Positions 19,282 through 27,915 of a DNA stretch of 40,133 bases are shown one piece after another (within the stretch, counting starts at the first letter, position 1; every line of letters starts with the position of its first letter). The notes beneath the pieces were generated by a model that had not been told where the DNA came from, did not search any database, and was given only the letters and a program-made list of their open reading frames with translations. Made by a program: the position numbers and the translations under genes. The stretch lies in NCBI GenBank assembly GCA_017883965.1, contig JAFNKG010000014.1, forward strand, positions 1-40,133. The letters run 5' to 3'. This stretch comes from Candidatus Methanophagales archaeon. Lineage in GTDB: Archaea; Halobacteriota; Syntropharchaeia; Alkanophagales; Methanospirareceae.

Positions 19282-22200
19282 TTATTTCACCTTTAATGCC
19301 TCTTCTATGTCACCTTCCATTTCTAAATATGCCTGTCTCATTTTCTCCAGTTCCTCTTCCGTTGCCTTCCAGTATCCTCTTTTTTCTGCTTCAAACAATT
19401 TTTCCATTATTTCCACTGCGGCGAATTTGTTGTTCTCCTCCAGTCTTCTTCTCATTTTCTCGTCGAGAACAAAACGCTCAGCAATAGAAGACCATACCCA
19501 GTTAGGGACGGCATTTGTGGTGGCAGCCAGTCCCAACGTATTTTCTACACGGTCTGCGATTTGCTGTGCTCCATGATAGTCATGTTCCAGCATCCCGTCT
19601 ATCCATTTTGGATTCAGCAACCTTGTCCTTGTCCCCCTTACTATAACAGCTCCCACGTCTTCAGTTTTTATCACCTCTTTTGTGGTATCCGTGACCATCA
19701 TAGCAGCTTTTTCGCCTTTAACAGTTTCTACCGCCTTTGATAGCCCACCAAAGAACTCGTAGTAATGGTCGAGGTCAACTATTTCATAGTCATGCGAATC
19801 TCTGACTTGCGACACCAAATCTATTTTTGTGAGGTTCTTCCTGAATAACGAATCTCTTTTCTGTGCATGAATATTTTCCACGTATAAATGGTTCATAGAT
19901 TGGATATAGACTTCTGCCAGGTCTTTTTCTTCTTTCCAGATGGCGTCCTCAACTAAAGGAAGCATTCTTGTGCCATATTCCCCTGCTTTTGGACCGTATA
20001 TCCTTCCGCATGCAATTTTATTTGCAGTTTTTTCGTCTATCACACCTTTTTCGAGTTCTGTTTTCAGCGTATCGAGGTTTTCAAGCGAATGTTTCTTGAC
20101 AAAGTTCATCTCTATTGGTTCATCGAGACTTGCCGTGAGCGTAAATGCCTGATTCAGCAGTTGAATGATGTTTGGGAACATGTCACGAAAAAATCCGCAG
20201 ATATTGAGAAGGCAGTCAATTCTGGGTCTTCCAAGCTCCTCCAGGGGAATAATCTCTAATTTTGGATACCATGAGCCAGTTTCTTTAATGAGTTTCACAC
20301 CCAAATAATGAAGAATCTGTCCAATGGACTCTCCACCTGTTTTTGTCGTTTCAAATCCCCATAGCACGATGCCAACACTTTCAGGATATTTGCCATCCTT
20401 TCCCAGGTATCTCTTTATCGTATTCTCGGCTATTTCAGTTCCTCTTTCTGAGGCTGTCGAAGTTGGTATTTTATTAGGGTCAAACTGATTGATATTTCTC
20501 CCGGTAGGAAGAACTTCTGGTGTCCTTACCACGTCTCCACCAAGACCGGGTTCGATAAACTCCGTATTCAAGCCACGCAAGCAACTTTCCAGCTCGGTAG
20601 AATTATCAGCATAATTCTCTCCCACTTCGATTCCAAACGCTAAAGTCTTATTCAAATCCTTTCTGTGCTTACTATCCGCATTGCTTTTCTTGACTGCACT
20701 TTCAACCGATTCCTCAACACAACAATCTACAAGGTCTGCACATTTATTGTCTATTTTATCGAGCTCCGAAGCATATTTTTCTTTGTTCCTCAATGCGGAG
20801 TCGTAATCAATACTCGTTGATTCTGCTAATATTCGGTTGAGCGATTTTATGCCCTCTCGGTCATACCTAAGGATAAATTCGGTAAATTTCTTGAGGTCTT
20901 CTTTCTCGTAGCGCTGTCCAAGTATGTGGAGTCCTTTTGGTATTATGCTTCGTTTCATCTCATAGAGCTCTTCGTGAATCTTCTCGATACTGTCGCCCTC
21001 AAATTTCAGTTCCTTTGCCTTCTCCAGGATTTTCGCTTTCACTTTCTCACTTCTCAACCGGTCTTCCAGCATGGCTTCGTGATATTCGTCAATCAAATCC
21101 TGTAGCTCAGCATAGTCCTCATACAGGTCTGAAGTGGTGTAAGGAGGCGAGTTATAGCTAATCATCGTGCCATAAAGCCGCCGCTTTGCTATTGTTGATT
21201 CCGAGGTGTTCAACACGTGGTAAATGTAAAGATGCGGCATATTTCCAATCAAGATGTCCGGGAAACAACAGGAGCTCATTCCCACTTCCTTACCCTTCAT
21301 AAATTCCGCCAGACCGTGAGTCCCTACATGGAATACAGCATCTGCGCCCCAGACTTCCTGCAACCAGAAATAGAATGCGAGATATTGATGATGTGGCGGT
21401 TTTGTTTTGTCGTGAGCGGCTTTAGCTAAGTCAGATTCATCAAGCGGAGGTCTTGCAGGCTGAATTCCAACGAATACGTTGCCGAGTTCAATCCCGAGTA
21501 TCAGAAGTTTGGTATCAACGGTCATCACATTTCCCGGGGGCTCTCCCCAATCCGCAATAACATCGTTTTGCACCTCCTCAGGTAGTGCATGGAAAAATTC
21601 AAGATAATCTTTTAAATCAATAGAATAACAATTTTCCAGCGTTTTGTCCTCCCAGAACCATGTTCCAGAGTTTACGATTGCCCTCTCCTCAAATAAATCG
21701 TATAATTCTTTCTCCGGAAGTTCTGCCTCATATCCGCTCTCTTTTAAACGCTCTAACAAACAGTTTACAGATTGAAAAACGTCAAGATAAGCTGCTTTTC
21801 CTATATTCTCCTCGCCGGGCGGATAGTTATAGACAATAATAGCGAGTTTCTTTTCGTTATTTGGCATTTCCTTCAACCTCAGCCAATTTCTTATCCTGCC
21901 TGCAATGCGTTCAACACGATTTTCAATTGGTGCGACTTCCTTTGCCTCCATCTCGCCGACCATTATATTTTGCATACCACAGGAAGGTATGGGCTCAATA
22001 CATCCATCGAGTTCCGGCCAGATAACGGCAGCAATAATCTCGATTGGCGAAAGACCAGTTGCCGATTCCTTCCATTTTTCCACCTCTCGCACGAACATAG
22101 GTGCGGGAGCGAAAATAGGCACGTTCAACTCTTTCAGTAATTCAGCAGTCAAAGCCGGGTTTCCGCCAAGAGGACCTCCGTTTATCCTGAACCACATTAA

Positions 22201-23055
22201 ATTTATGACTGCATCAACAAGCGGTTTACCATTTCTGAAAAAATACCGTTTTATCGCTCTTAAATTATGGACTCCATCAGCATAAACAGGAATGAAATTG
22301 AACTCCTTAAGCTCGTTTATGAAAGCTCTCACGGTTGATACACTCTGGTCAAAGTGCATCCCGCCGTAGAAAAGAATGCCAATCGTTGAACGCATTTCCT
22401 CAAAATCTGATGCCGTCATGAACTCTTTCAGGTCCGTGAAATGCCCATAATGCGGATGGTAAATGCCATATTCCGGGAATTCAACGGGTTCTTTTGCCTT
22501 TGGCAGCTCGTATTCAAAGTATTCGCGGAGAAGAAGCAGGAACAGATTATAATAATTCTCCTTGCCCCCGTATCGCCAGTATCTGGTTATCGTAATATAA
22601 TTTCTCGCATCCTTTACGGATTTGATTGGTAAGACTTTTCCTGCCGTCTCCACCATATTCTGAGCTCGCTCTATCTTTTGCCACAGTTCTTCCGGATTGT
22701 CCACCTCAGTGGAAGAGCTTATTCGAGATGCGATTTTCGTACCCGCGAAAGAGCCGAGCCTTGTTATCTCCATTAGCTTACTCATGGGACCTACGAGGTT
22801 TAAGACGATATTTTTCGCTTCTTTTAACGCATCGTAAGCGATTTCACTTGACCTCCCTCCACCTCTTATGTCAATCAAAACGATTTCTGAACTTCTTAAA
22901 TCATTTTTTACGTTTTCTCTGTCAACCTCTTCCTCGTCAATCTGGTGTGGATAGTACATTTTGAAATCCACGTTTAATTCAAAGTCTTCGTTTAGTTCAT
23001 TCATTGCCTCCGCGAGTGCTGGTGTTGGAACCGTCGAGATACAGGTGATTTTCAT
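19282..23055 (-). CDS. CobN/ChlH-type chelatase large subunit, paralog 2 (divergent)
   Basis: 1257 aa; PPHHQYLAFYFWLQEVWGADAVFHVGTHGLAEFMKGKEVGMSSCCFPDILIGNMPHLYIYHVLNTSESTIAKRRLYGTMISY. Confidence 0.92.
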   Translation of the reverse strand: MKITCISTVPTPALAEAMNELNEDFELNVDFKMYYPHQIDEEEVDRENVKNDLRSSEIVLIDIRGGGRSSEIAYDALKEAKNIVLNLVGPMSKLMEITRLGSFAGTKIASRISSSTEVDNPEELWQKIERAQNMVETAGKVLPIKSVKDARNYITITRYWRYGGKENYYNLFLLLLREYFEYELPKAKEPVEFPEYGIYHPHYGHFTDLKEFMTASDFEEMRSTIGILFYGGMHFDQSVSTVRAFINELKEFNFIPVYADGVHNLRAIKRYFFRNGKPLVDAVINLMWFRINGGPLGGNPALTAELLKELNVPIFAPAPMFVREVEKWKESATGLSPIEIIAAVIWPELDGCIEPIPSCGMQNIMVGEMEAKEVAPIENRVERIAGRIRNWLRLKEMPNNEKKLAIIVYNYPPGEENIGKAAYLDVFQSVNCLLERLKESGYEAELPEKELYDLFEERAIVNSGTWFWEDKTLENCYSIDLKDYLEFFHALPEEVQNDVIADWGEPPGNVMTVDTKLLILGIELGNVFVGIQPARPPLDESDLAKAAHDKTKPPHHQYLAFYFWLQEVWGADAVFHVGTHGLAEFMKGKEVGMSSCCFPDILIGNMPHLYIYHVLNTSESTIAKRRLYGTMISYNSPPYTTSDLYEDYAELQDLIDEYHEAMLEDRLRSEKVKAKILEKAKELKFEGDSIEKIHEELYEMKRSIIPKGLHILGQRYEKEDLKKFTEFILRYDREGIKSLNRILAESTSIDYDSALRNKEKYASELDKIDNKCADLVDCCVEESVESAVKKSNADSKHRKDLNKTLAFGIEVGENYADNSTELESCLRGLNTEFIEPGLGGDVVRTPEVLPTGRNINQFDPNKIPTSTASERGTEIAENTIKRYLGKDGKYPESVGIVLWGFETTKTGGESIGQILHYLGVKLIKETGSWYPKLEIIPLEELGRPRIDCLLNICGFFRDMFPNIIQLLNQAFTLTASLDEPIEMNFVKKHSLENLDTLKTELEKGVIDEKTANKIACGRIYGPKAGEYGTRMLPLVEDAIWKEEKDLAEVYIQSMNHLYVENIHAQKRDSLFRKNLTKIDLVSQVRDSHDYEIVDLDHYYEFFGGLSKAVETVKGEKAAMMVTDTTKEVIKTEDVGAVIVRGTRTRLLNPKWIDGMLEHDYHGAQQIADRVENTLGLAATTNAVPNWVWSSIAERFVLDEKMRRRLEENNKFAAVEIMEKLFEAEKRGYWKATEEELEKMRQAYLEMEGDIEEALKVK

Positions 23056-23056
23056 T

Positions 23057-23953
23057 TTATTGGCCTTCTTTAATTTTTAGGTTAGTCAACGGCTTTGCGA
23101 TAATGTCAACACTGCTTGGATAGCCACCAAGTTTATCAATAAGTTCTAATCGTCTGATATTCGTATGCTCTTTGCCTTGTGCTGCTACTGAGTTCATCCA
23201 TACATTCTTTGGCAGAATAACCGGAGTCTCTGATATAATTTCAAATCCACAATCGTAGAAAATTTCATCGAGCTCCGAGCGATAGTACGATTTTAATATC
23301 CGATAAAAAGGTATCTTTTCGCCTTCCTTATTGGTGATAGAGCCTATCGGTTTCAGTCCTTTTTTATTCTCAATGGATGGATGACGGGTAAGATAGAAAC
23401 ATCCTGTATCTCTATCGAAAAAATCCTCCGCAAAGCAGTACTTTTCTCTAATTTCTCCGCTAAGAACGTTAGCCCGGAATAAACCATTAGGAGCGAGTTT
23501 TCGCCTGAATACTCTGAGCGCAGCCAACGGATTAATGTCCTGAAAAGCATTGACCATGATAATCCGGTCAACAGAGCCATCCGGAATCTCGAACAGCGGA
23601 TCGTAATCCACATCAGCACAGATGAAGATTACTTCTACTTCTGTTTCTACATCCCGAATGCGTTCTCTTACCAGGTTCAACATCCCTCCGGACATATCTA
23701 CAATATAATATTTTTTGAGTTCTCTCCTCTTCCTTACAACCGCTTCGGCAAACTCACCCCTACCTGGTCCAACCTCCATTGCAGTTCGTGATTCCACAAA
23801 CCAATCAGTTGCAGATTTTATCCACTCCGGGTCGTTTACCGGACTTGGAAAGTGACGAGGCTGGGCAATTGCTGCCACAGCCTCATAATATTCCGGATAC
23901 ACCTTCTTCCCGGTTTCTGTTCTTTCAGTCTCTATCATGTTCTTAATTTCCAT
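23057..23953 (-). CDS. Class I SAM-dependent methyltransferase
   Basis: 298 aa; TAMEVGPGRGEFAEAVVRKRRELKKYYIVDMSGGMLNLVRERI (motif I plus acidic loop). Confidence 0.85.
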   Translation of the reverse strand: MEIKNMIETERTETGKKVYPEYYEAVAAIAQPRHFPSPVNDPEWIKSATDWFVESRTAMEVGPGRGEFAEAVVRKRRELKKYYIVDMSGGMLNLVRERIRDVETEVEVIFICADVDYDPLFEIPDGSVDRIIMVNAFQDINPLAALRVFRRKLAPNGLFRANVLSGEIREKYCFAEDFFDRDTGCFYLTRHPSIENKKGLKPIGSITNKEGEKIPFYRILKSYYRSELDEIFYDCGFEIISETPVILPKNVWMNSVAAQGKEHTNIRRLELIDKLGGYPSSVDIIAKPLTNLKIKEGQ

Positions 23954-25187
23954 CAGGATGCTCCTCCGGATGATACACGAAGACGCCTTGCTCGTTCAGA
24001 TCAATGTCCAGTCCCTGGAATCTTCTCAGATATTCTTGATGGATCGCTTGTGGGTCGAACTCTGTATCTGGAAAGAGGTCTGGATGGAACCATTTTGCCA
24101 GGTAGCATTGCCCCACAAAAGGTCTGCATCCGCTTGCAGGTAAATAAGTCCAGAGTTCAGAGCTTATTATGTAAACACTTTCATTGTCCACAGCAGTTTT
24201 GTTCCAAGCATGGTCAGTAGCTCTGGTTAAAATCTCACTTCTTACTCCCTTCAACCTTCCTATAACACCTGGAGAGGGAGTAAGACCATAACCTGTCTCA
24301 CCCATGTATACCGCTCTAATTACAATATCCGGCTCTTCTCTTATTAGCGTTTCAACATCTGCTTCTTCCGGTATACCTGCGAGAATATCCACACCGCCTG
24401 CCGCGGCAATTATGTCGTCATCTGCCGTGCTAATCATATATGGCCAGTGTTCAGCGTACACCTTTTTTCTATCCGCACCAGAGAGCTCCGTTTCGATTGA
24501 ACTCAAAATATCATCATGCCAGGCAATGAAATCATCGGCTTCCTCTTCTTTTTCAAAGACGTATCCACACTTTTCTAATTCTTCTGAGAAAGTTTCTGGT
24601 TGATTGAAGCAGAACCGAAGCACAGTTACGTCCATTGACTCCAGCAGTTCCGTCTCTTCGTCTGCGGTATAACCATAGGGTCCTCCACAAGATGGTAGAA
24701 TAACAACTTCAGGGTCCTGGGCTAATATCGTTTCAACAACAGGGTTCCATGGGCCGCCTTCACCCCCAACATCTGTCACTTCACGGAACTCCGGGAAAAA
24801 AACTGAATCTAAGTCTGATGGCACGCCAACTATTGTATCTTTAGAGACTTTAAGTATTCGTAACGATTCAAGATGTTGTGACAAAGTGCAGGCTAATCGT
24901 TCTATCGGCTTGAATATCGTCACGTCTCTTCCAACAGAATCCTTGATAGGCCTCGGATAGTACACGTGGATATGTGCAATCTCTCTCACCTCATCCAACC
25001 CAAGATGCCCTTCTTCTCCAAGCATATACGGAATGATTACACTCGCAAGCTCACCCCTTGATACGATCTTATCTCCATCTGTATCGCCTGGAACCACTAT
25101 ACCTTGTGCAACCACAGGCATAACCGCCAGCGGCACACAAGATGCAAGAAGCACCATTACCAATATGCTCGACAATATTTTCTTCAT
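23943..25187 (-). CDS. FecB/BtuF-type periplasmic binding protein with N-terminal dockerin-like EF-hand module
   Basis: Signal peptide MKKILSSILVMVLLASCVPLAVMPVVAQ; GDTDGDKIVSRGELASVIIPYML; RDVTIFKPIERLACTLSQHLESLRIL...DPEVVILPS. Confidence 0.88.
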   Translation of the reverse strand: MKKILSSILVMVLLASCVPLAVMPVVAQGIVVPGDTDGDKIVSRGELASVIIPYMLGEEGHLGLDEVREIAHIHVYYPRPIKDSVGRDVTIFKPIERLACTLSQHLESLRILKVSKDTIVGVPSDLDSVFFPEFREVTDVGGEGGPWNPVVETILAQDPEVVILPSCGGPYGYTADEETELLESMDVTVLRFCFNQPETFSEELEKCGYVFEKEEEADDFIAWHDDILSSIETELSGADRKKVYAEHWPYMISTADDDIIAAAGGVDILAGIPEEADVETLIREEPDIVIRAVYMGETGYGLTPSPGVIGRLKGVRSEILTRATDHAWNKTAVDNESVYIISSELWTYLPASGCRPFVGQCYLAKWFHPDLFPDTEFDPQAIHQEYLRRFQGLDIDLNEQGVFVYHPEEHPDGN

Positions 25188-26386
25188 TCTTCAACCTCCG
25201 GATACACAAATATCGCATTTCCGTATGATATACCACCCATGAATTCCGTTAGATACTCCTTGTAAACTGCTTCTGGATCCAAGTTTAGCTCTGGATGAAT
25301 CAACTCAGCCCAATATGTGAGTCCAACGACACTATCCAACCCATAGAGTGGTTCATTACAGAATGCGTAAACTCTGTCGTCCTTCACTGCAAATATGCTT
25401 TCCGCACTTGGTCGGCCCTTAATTTCGTCTATCAGTCCTTCAGGCTCGTCAATGCTGCTCCAGCCCCAGTCATCCGTGTATACTCCTTTGATTATCACAT
25501 CTGGATTCTGCTTCAAGACCCATTCCCACTCCACATACGGATACTTCTCACTCTGGTCACCAGCGACATTTTTTCCACCTGCCATGGTGCATGTGGAGTC
25601 ATCGGCTGACCCGGGTCCCTTGGTCGCAATGTCTCCCAATCCCTTCACCGTTCCTTCTATGAATACCCATGGCGTCAGTTCGTAAGAATGGAACCAAGCA
25701 AGCCTTCTCAACCTATCCAGCTCTAAATGTTCTACCGTCTCCCCAAGGTATGTTGCCCTAAGATATGACAGAACCGCATTAGCAAGCTCCTCTCTTGATA
25801 CCGGTTCAAGACCTTCAACAGAATTTGTGACTGCTGCCTCCTTCGCCTGATACCAATTGTTATAGCTCTCTGCGGCATCTGTTGCATTAAGGACCATCCC
25901 AAGTTTTGTTACTTCTTCATGCAATGTCTCGTGCTTATAAAAGTCAAATACCACCACCGTGATATTTTCAAAATCTTTTAATTTCTCAACAGGCTCTAAT
26001 TTAAACGTATAAGTAATTACGAGTGTAGGGTCTGTTTTCTCTGTGGTCTCGTTCGTTGCAAGATTTGCAATCTCCCCATAATCAAACTCCTTCCATGTGC
26101 CAACAAATCCTGTACCCTTCAATTCCGGGAAGTAATAACTCTTCTTTGTTTTTATGCTCTCAGTCACACCAACGATATTGCCGACTTCTCCAAGCACTTT
26201 GACAGCTTCCGCAGCATCACTGTTCAAGACGATTATTTTTTTTGGTTCCATTTCAATCGTTACTTCTCTATCAGCGGAATCTGTAATAGATATAGGATAA
26301 GCACTTACACTTGCAGGCATCACCATCAGCAGTGTGCATAATGCAAGAAGCGCCGTTACCAATATACAGGATATTATCTGTTTCAT
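25184..26386 (-). CDS. FecB/BtuF-type periplasmic binding protein with internal copy of the ELA..YLR module
   Basis: Signal peptide; ITDSADREVTIEMEPKKIIVLNSDAAEAVKVLGEVGNIVGVTE; QNPDVIIKGVY. Confidence 0.88.
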   Translation of the reverse strand: MKQIISCILVTALLALCTLLMVMPASVSAYPISITDSADREVTIEMEPKKIIVLNSDAAEAVKVLGEVGNIVGVTESIKTKKSYYFPELKGTGFVGTWKEFDYGEIANLATNETTEKTDPTLVITYTFKLEPVEKLKDFENITVVVFDFYKHETLHEEVTKLGMVLNATDAAESYNNWYQAKEAAVTNSVEGLEPVSREELANAVLSYLRATYLGETVEHLELDRLRRLAWFHSYELTPWVFIEGTVKGLGDIATKGPGSADDSTCTMAGGKNVAGDQSEKYPYVEWEWVLKQNPDVIIKGVYTDDWGWSSIDEPEGLIDEIKGRPSAESIFAVKDDRVYAFCNEPLYGLDSVVGLTYWAELIHPELNLDPEAVYKEYLTEFMGGISYGNAIFVYPEVEE

Positions 26387-27753
26387 TTCACATCACCTCC
26401 TTTCCTTCTCTTTCCAAACACATACCCAATTATCAGCGCTACCGATACGAAAAAAACCACGAGTATCAAAGAAAGTGCTGGCAGGGTAACTTCAAAGCCC
26501 GGCACCTCAGACGTTGATGCTGGCGTTGGACTCGGCGTTGGTACCGCTGTTAAAATTACCACCGTCGTTTCATCCGTATGTCCATCTTCATCATCTACCT
26601 TTACCGTGTGCATTCCTCCTATTGCACCTGTTGTGTCAAACATTGCGTTGAACGTACCTTTTTCTACTTTAACGGTCTGAGGTGTAAGCTCCGTCGGTCC
26701 CTTAACCGAGATAACGATTGGAAACCCTTCCTTTCTGTTAGTAGTTCCGGTTACAACCAGCGGTTCTCCAACTCCTACACTTGCAATTGTATCGAGCCTC
26801 ACGTACGCCGTTTCCACTTTCTCCTCACCTGTTACTGCGAACTTAGAAAATCCAGGCGTCTCTGCTTCGAAATAAACAAAGTTATCATCCTCACCGACCT
26901 TTGTAGTTGGAAGCGCCATCCATCCTTCGTTTTCAACGTATCTGTTCAGCTTGACCGTTGCCTCGTCAATATTGTTATCCACAAGCCACGATTTCATTAC
27001 TTTGAACTCAACACTGCCTTCTATTTTCGCACCGCCGGCATTTTCCTCCGTTATGTCAAGATAAGTGTATGCTACGCCCGAAGGCTCAGGTATGTCCGGA
27101 GTTTTCTCTATTCTCTCGACCTCCACCTTCACATCGTTCACATTTTTATCCGCTTTCAGCGCAATCATTGAAACGTCCATGTCTTCGAAAACCATCGCAC
27201 TTTCTTTTTCCGCTTCCATCACCGGAACGACCCTGCTCGCTTTCGTTACTGTGGGAACTGCTGGCGTTGGCGTTGGTGTTGGGGTAACGTCTTCTTCTTG
27301 TGTGCCCGCACCTCCACCACCGACTATGACAGTAGTATCTGCTATGTTCCCTTCTTTCTCGCTTAGCATGTCTATCCATTTCCCTGTGAAAGTGTCTTCA
27401 CCAGAAGGAGGCGCCATCACTTTATATTTTATCTCCTTTTCGTTTATCACCGCAAAAGCAATCATCTGCCCTGAGACACTGTAATTGTCCGCCGGATGCG
27501 TTGTGCTCACAAATCTAAACCCACTCGGGATCGTCTCAACAATACCACCGACTAAAGGAAGTTCACCGTTAATCCTTAACGTCACGTCAAACTCCTCACC
27601 CGGAGCGGGACCAGATGGAGCATACCTCGTCACGCTCTCTACTTCCGCTCCCTGCACCGCCGTAACCGTCCACGCAAGTAAAGCAGCAGTCGCTAACAGC
27701 ACGAACAAAGACAATGGCTTCAATCCTTTCCATTTTTCTCTTTTTTCCCTCAT
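26383..27753 (-). CDS. PGF-pre-PGF domain surface protein with PGF-CTERM-like anchor
   Basis: 456 aa; signal peptide; VVPVMEAEKESAMVFEDMDVSMIALKADKNVNDVKVEVER...; TPSPTP linker; C-term VPGFEVTLPALSLILVVFFVSVALIIGYVFGKRRK. Confidence 0.85.
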   Translation of the reverse strand: MREKREKWKGLKPLSLFVLLATAALLAWTVTAVQGAEVESVTRYAPSGPAPGEEFDVTLRINGELPLVGGIVETIPSGFRFVSTTHPADNYSVSGQMIAFAVINEKEIKYKVMAPPSGEDTFTGKWIDMLSEKEGNIADTTVIVGGGGAGTQEEDVTPTPTPTPAVPTVTKASRVVPVMEAEKESAMVFEDMDVSMIALKADKNVNDVKVEVERIEKTPDIPEPSGVAYTYLDITEENAGGAKIEGSVEFKVMKSWLVDNNIDEATVKLNRYVENEGWMALPTTKVGEDDNFVYFEAETPGFSKFAVTGEEKVETAYVRLDTIASVGVGEPLVVTGTTNRKEGFPIVISVKGPTELTPQTVKVEKGTFNAMFDTTGAIGGMHTVKVDDEDGHTDETTVVILTAVPTPSPTPASTSEVPGFEVTLPALSLILVVFFVSVALIIGYVFGKRRKGGDVK

Positions 27754-27772
27754 CTCTTTTTAATCACCTTCC

Positions 27773-27882
27773 TTTTATTCTTACAAAATCTATTTTTTTA
27801 TGCTTTTTGTTCTTCTAATATATAAATATGTATGATTTTAATAAAACCGAAAATCATTTAATATGACTATGTATATCAAATT
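27773..27882 (+). promoter_or_regulatory. Copy B of duplicated ~110-bp regulatory segment in the divergent intergenic region; contains 8-10-8 inverted repeat at 27832-27857
   Basis: TTTTATTCTTACAAAATCTA...ATGATTTTAATAAAACCGAAAATCATTTAATATGACTATGTATATCAAATT; ATGATTTT-N10-AAAATCAT. Confidence 0.8.
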
Positions 27883-27915
27883 ATCCAAATAATAAACAAA
27901 AAGGGGTGATGAAAA

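Noticed and set aside
10468-23055. Chlorophyll/bacteriochlorophyll biosynthesis (ChlI/D/H + BchL-like)
   Set aside because: Archaeal methane-metabolism context, no BchN/B or other pigment genes; the large subunits read as CobN-like.
26578-27171. 197-aa plus-strand ORF
   Set aside because: Antisense to the PGF-pre-PGF gene; Arg/Cys/Tyr-rich shadow-frame composition.
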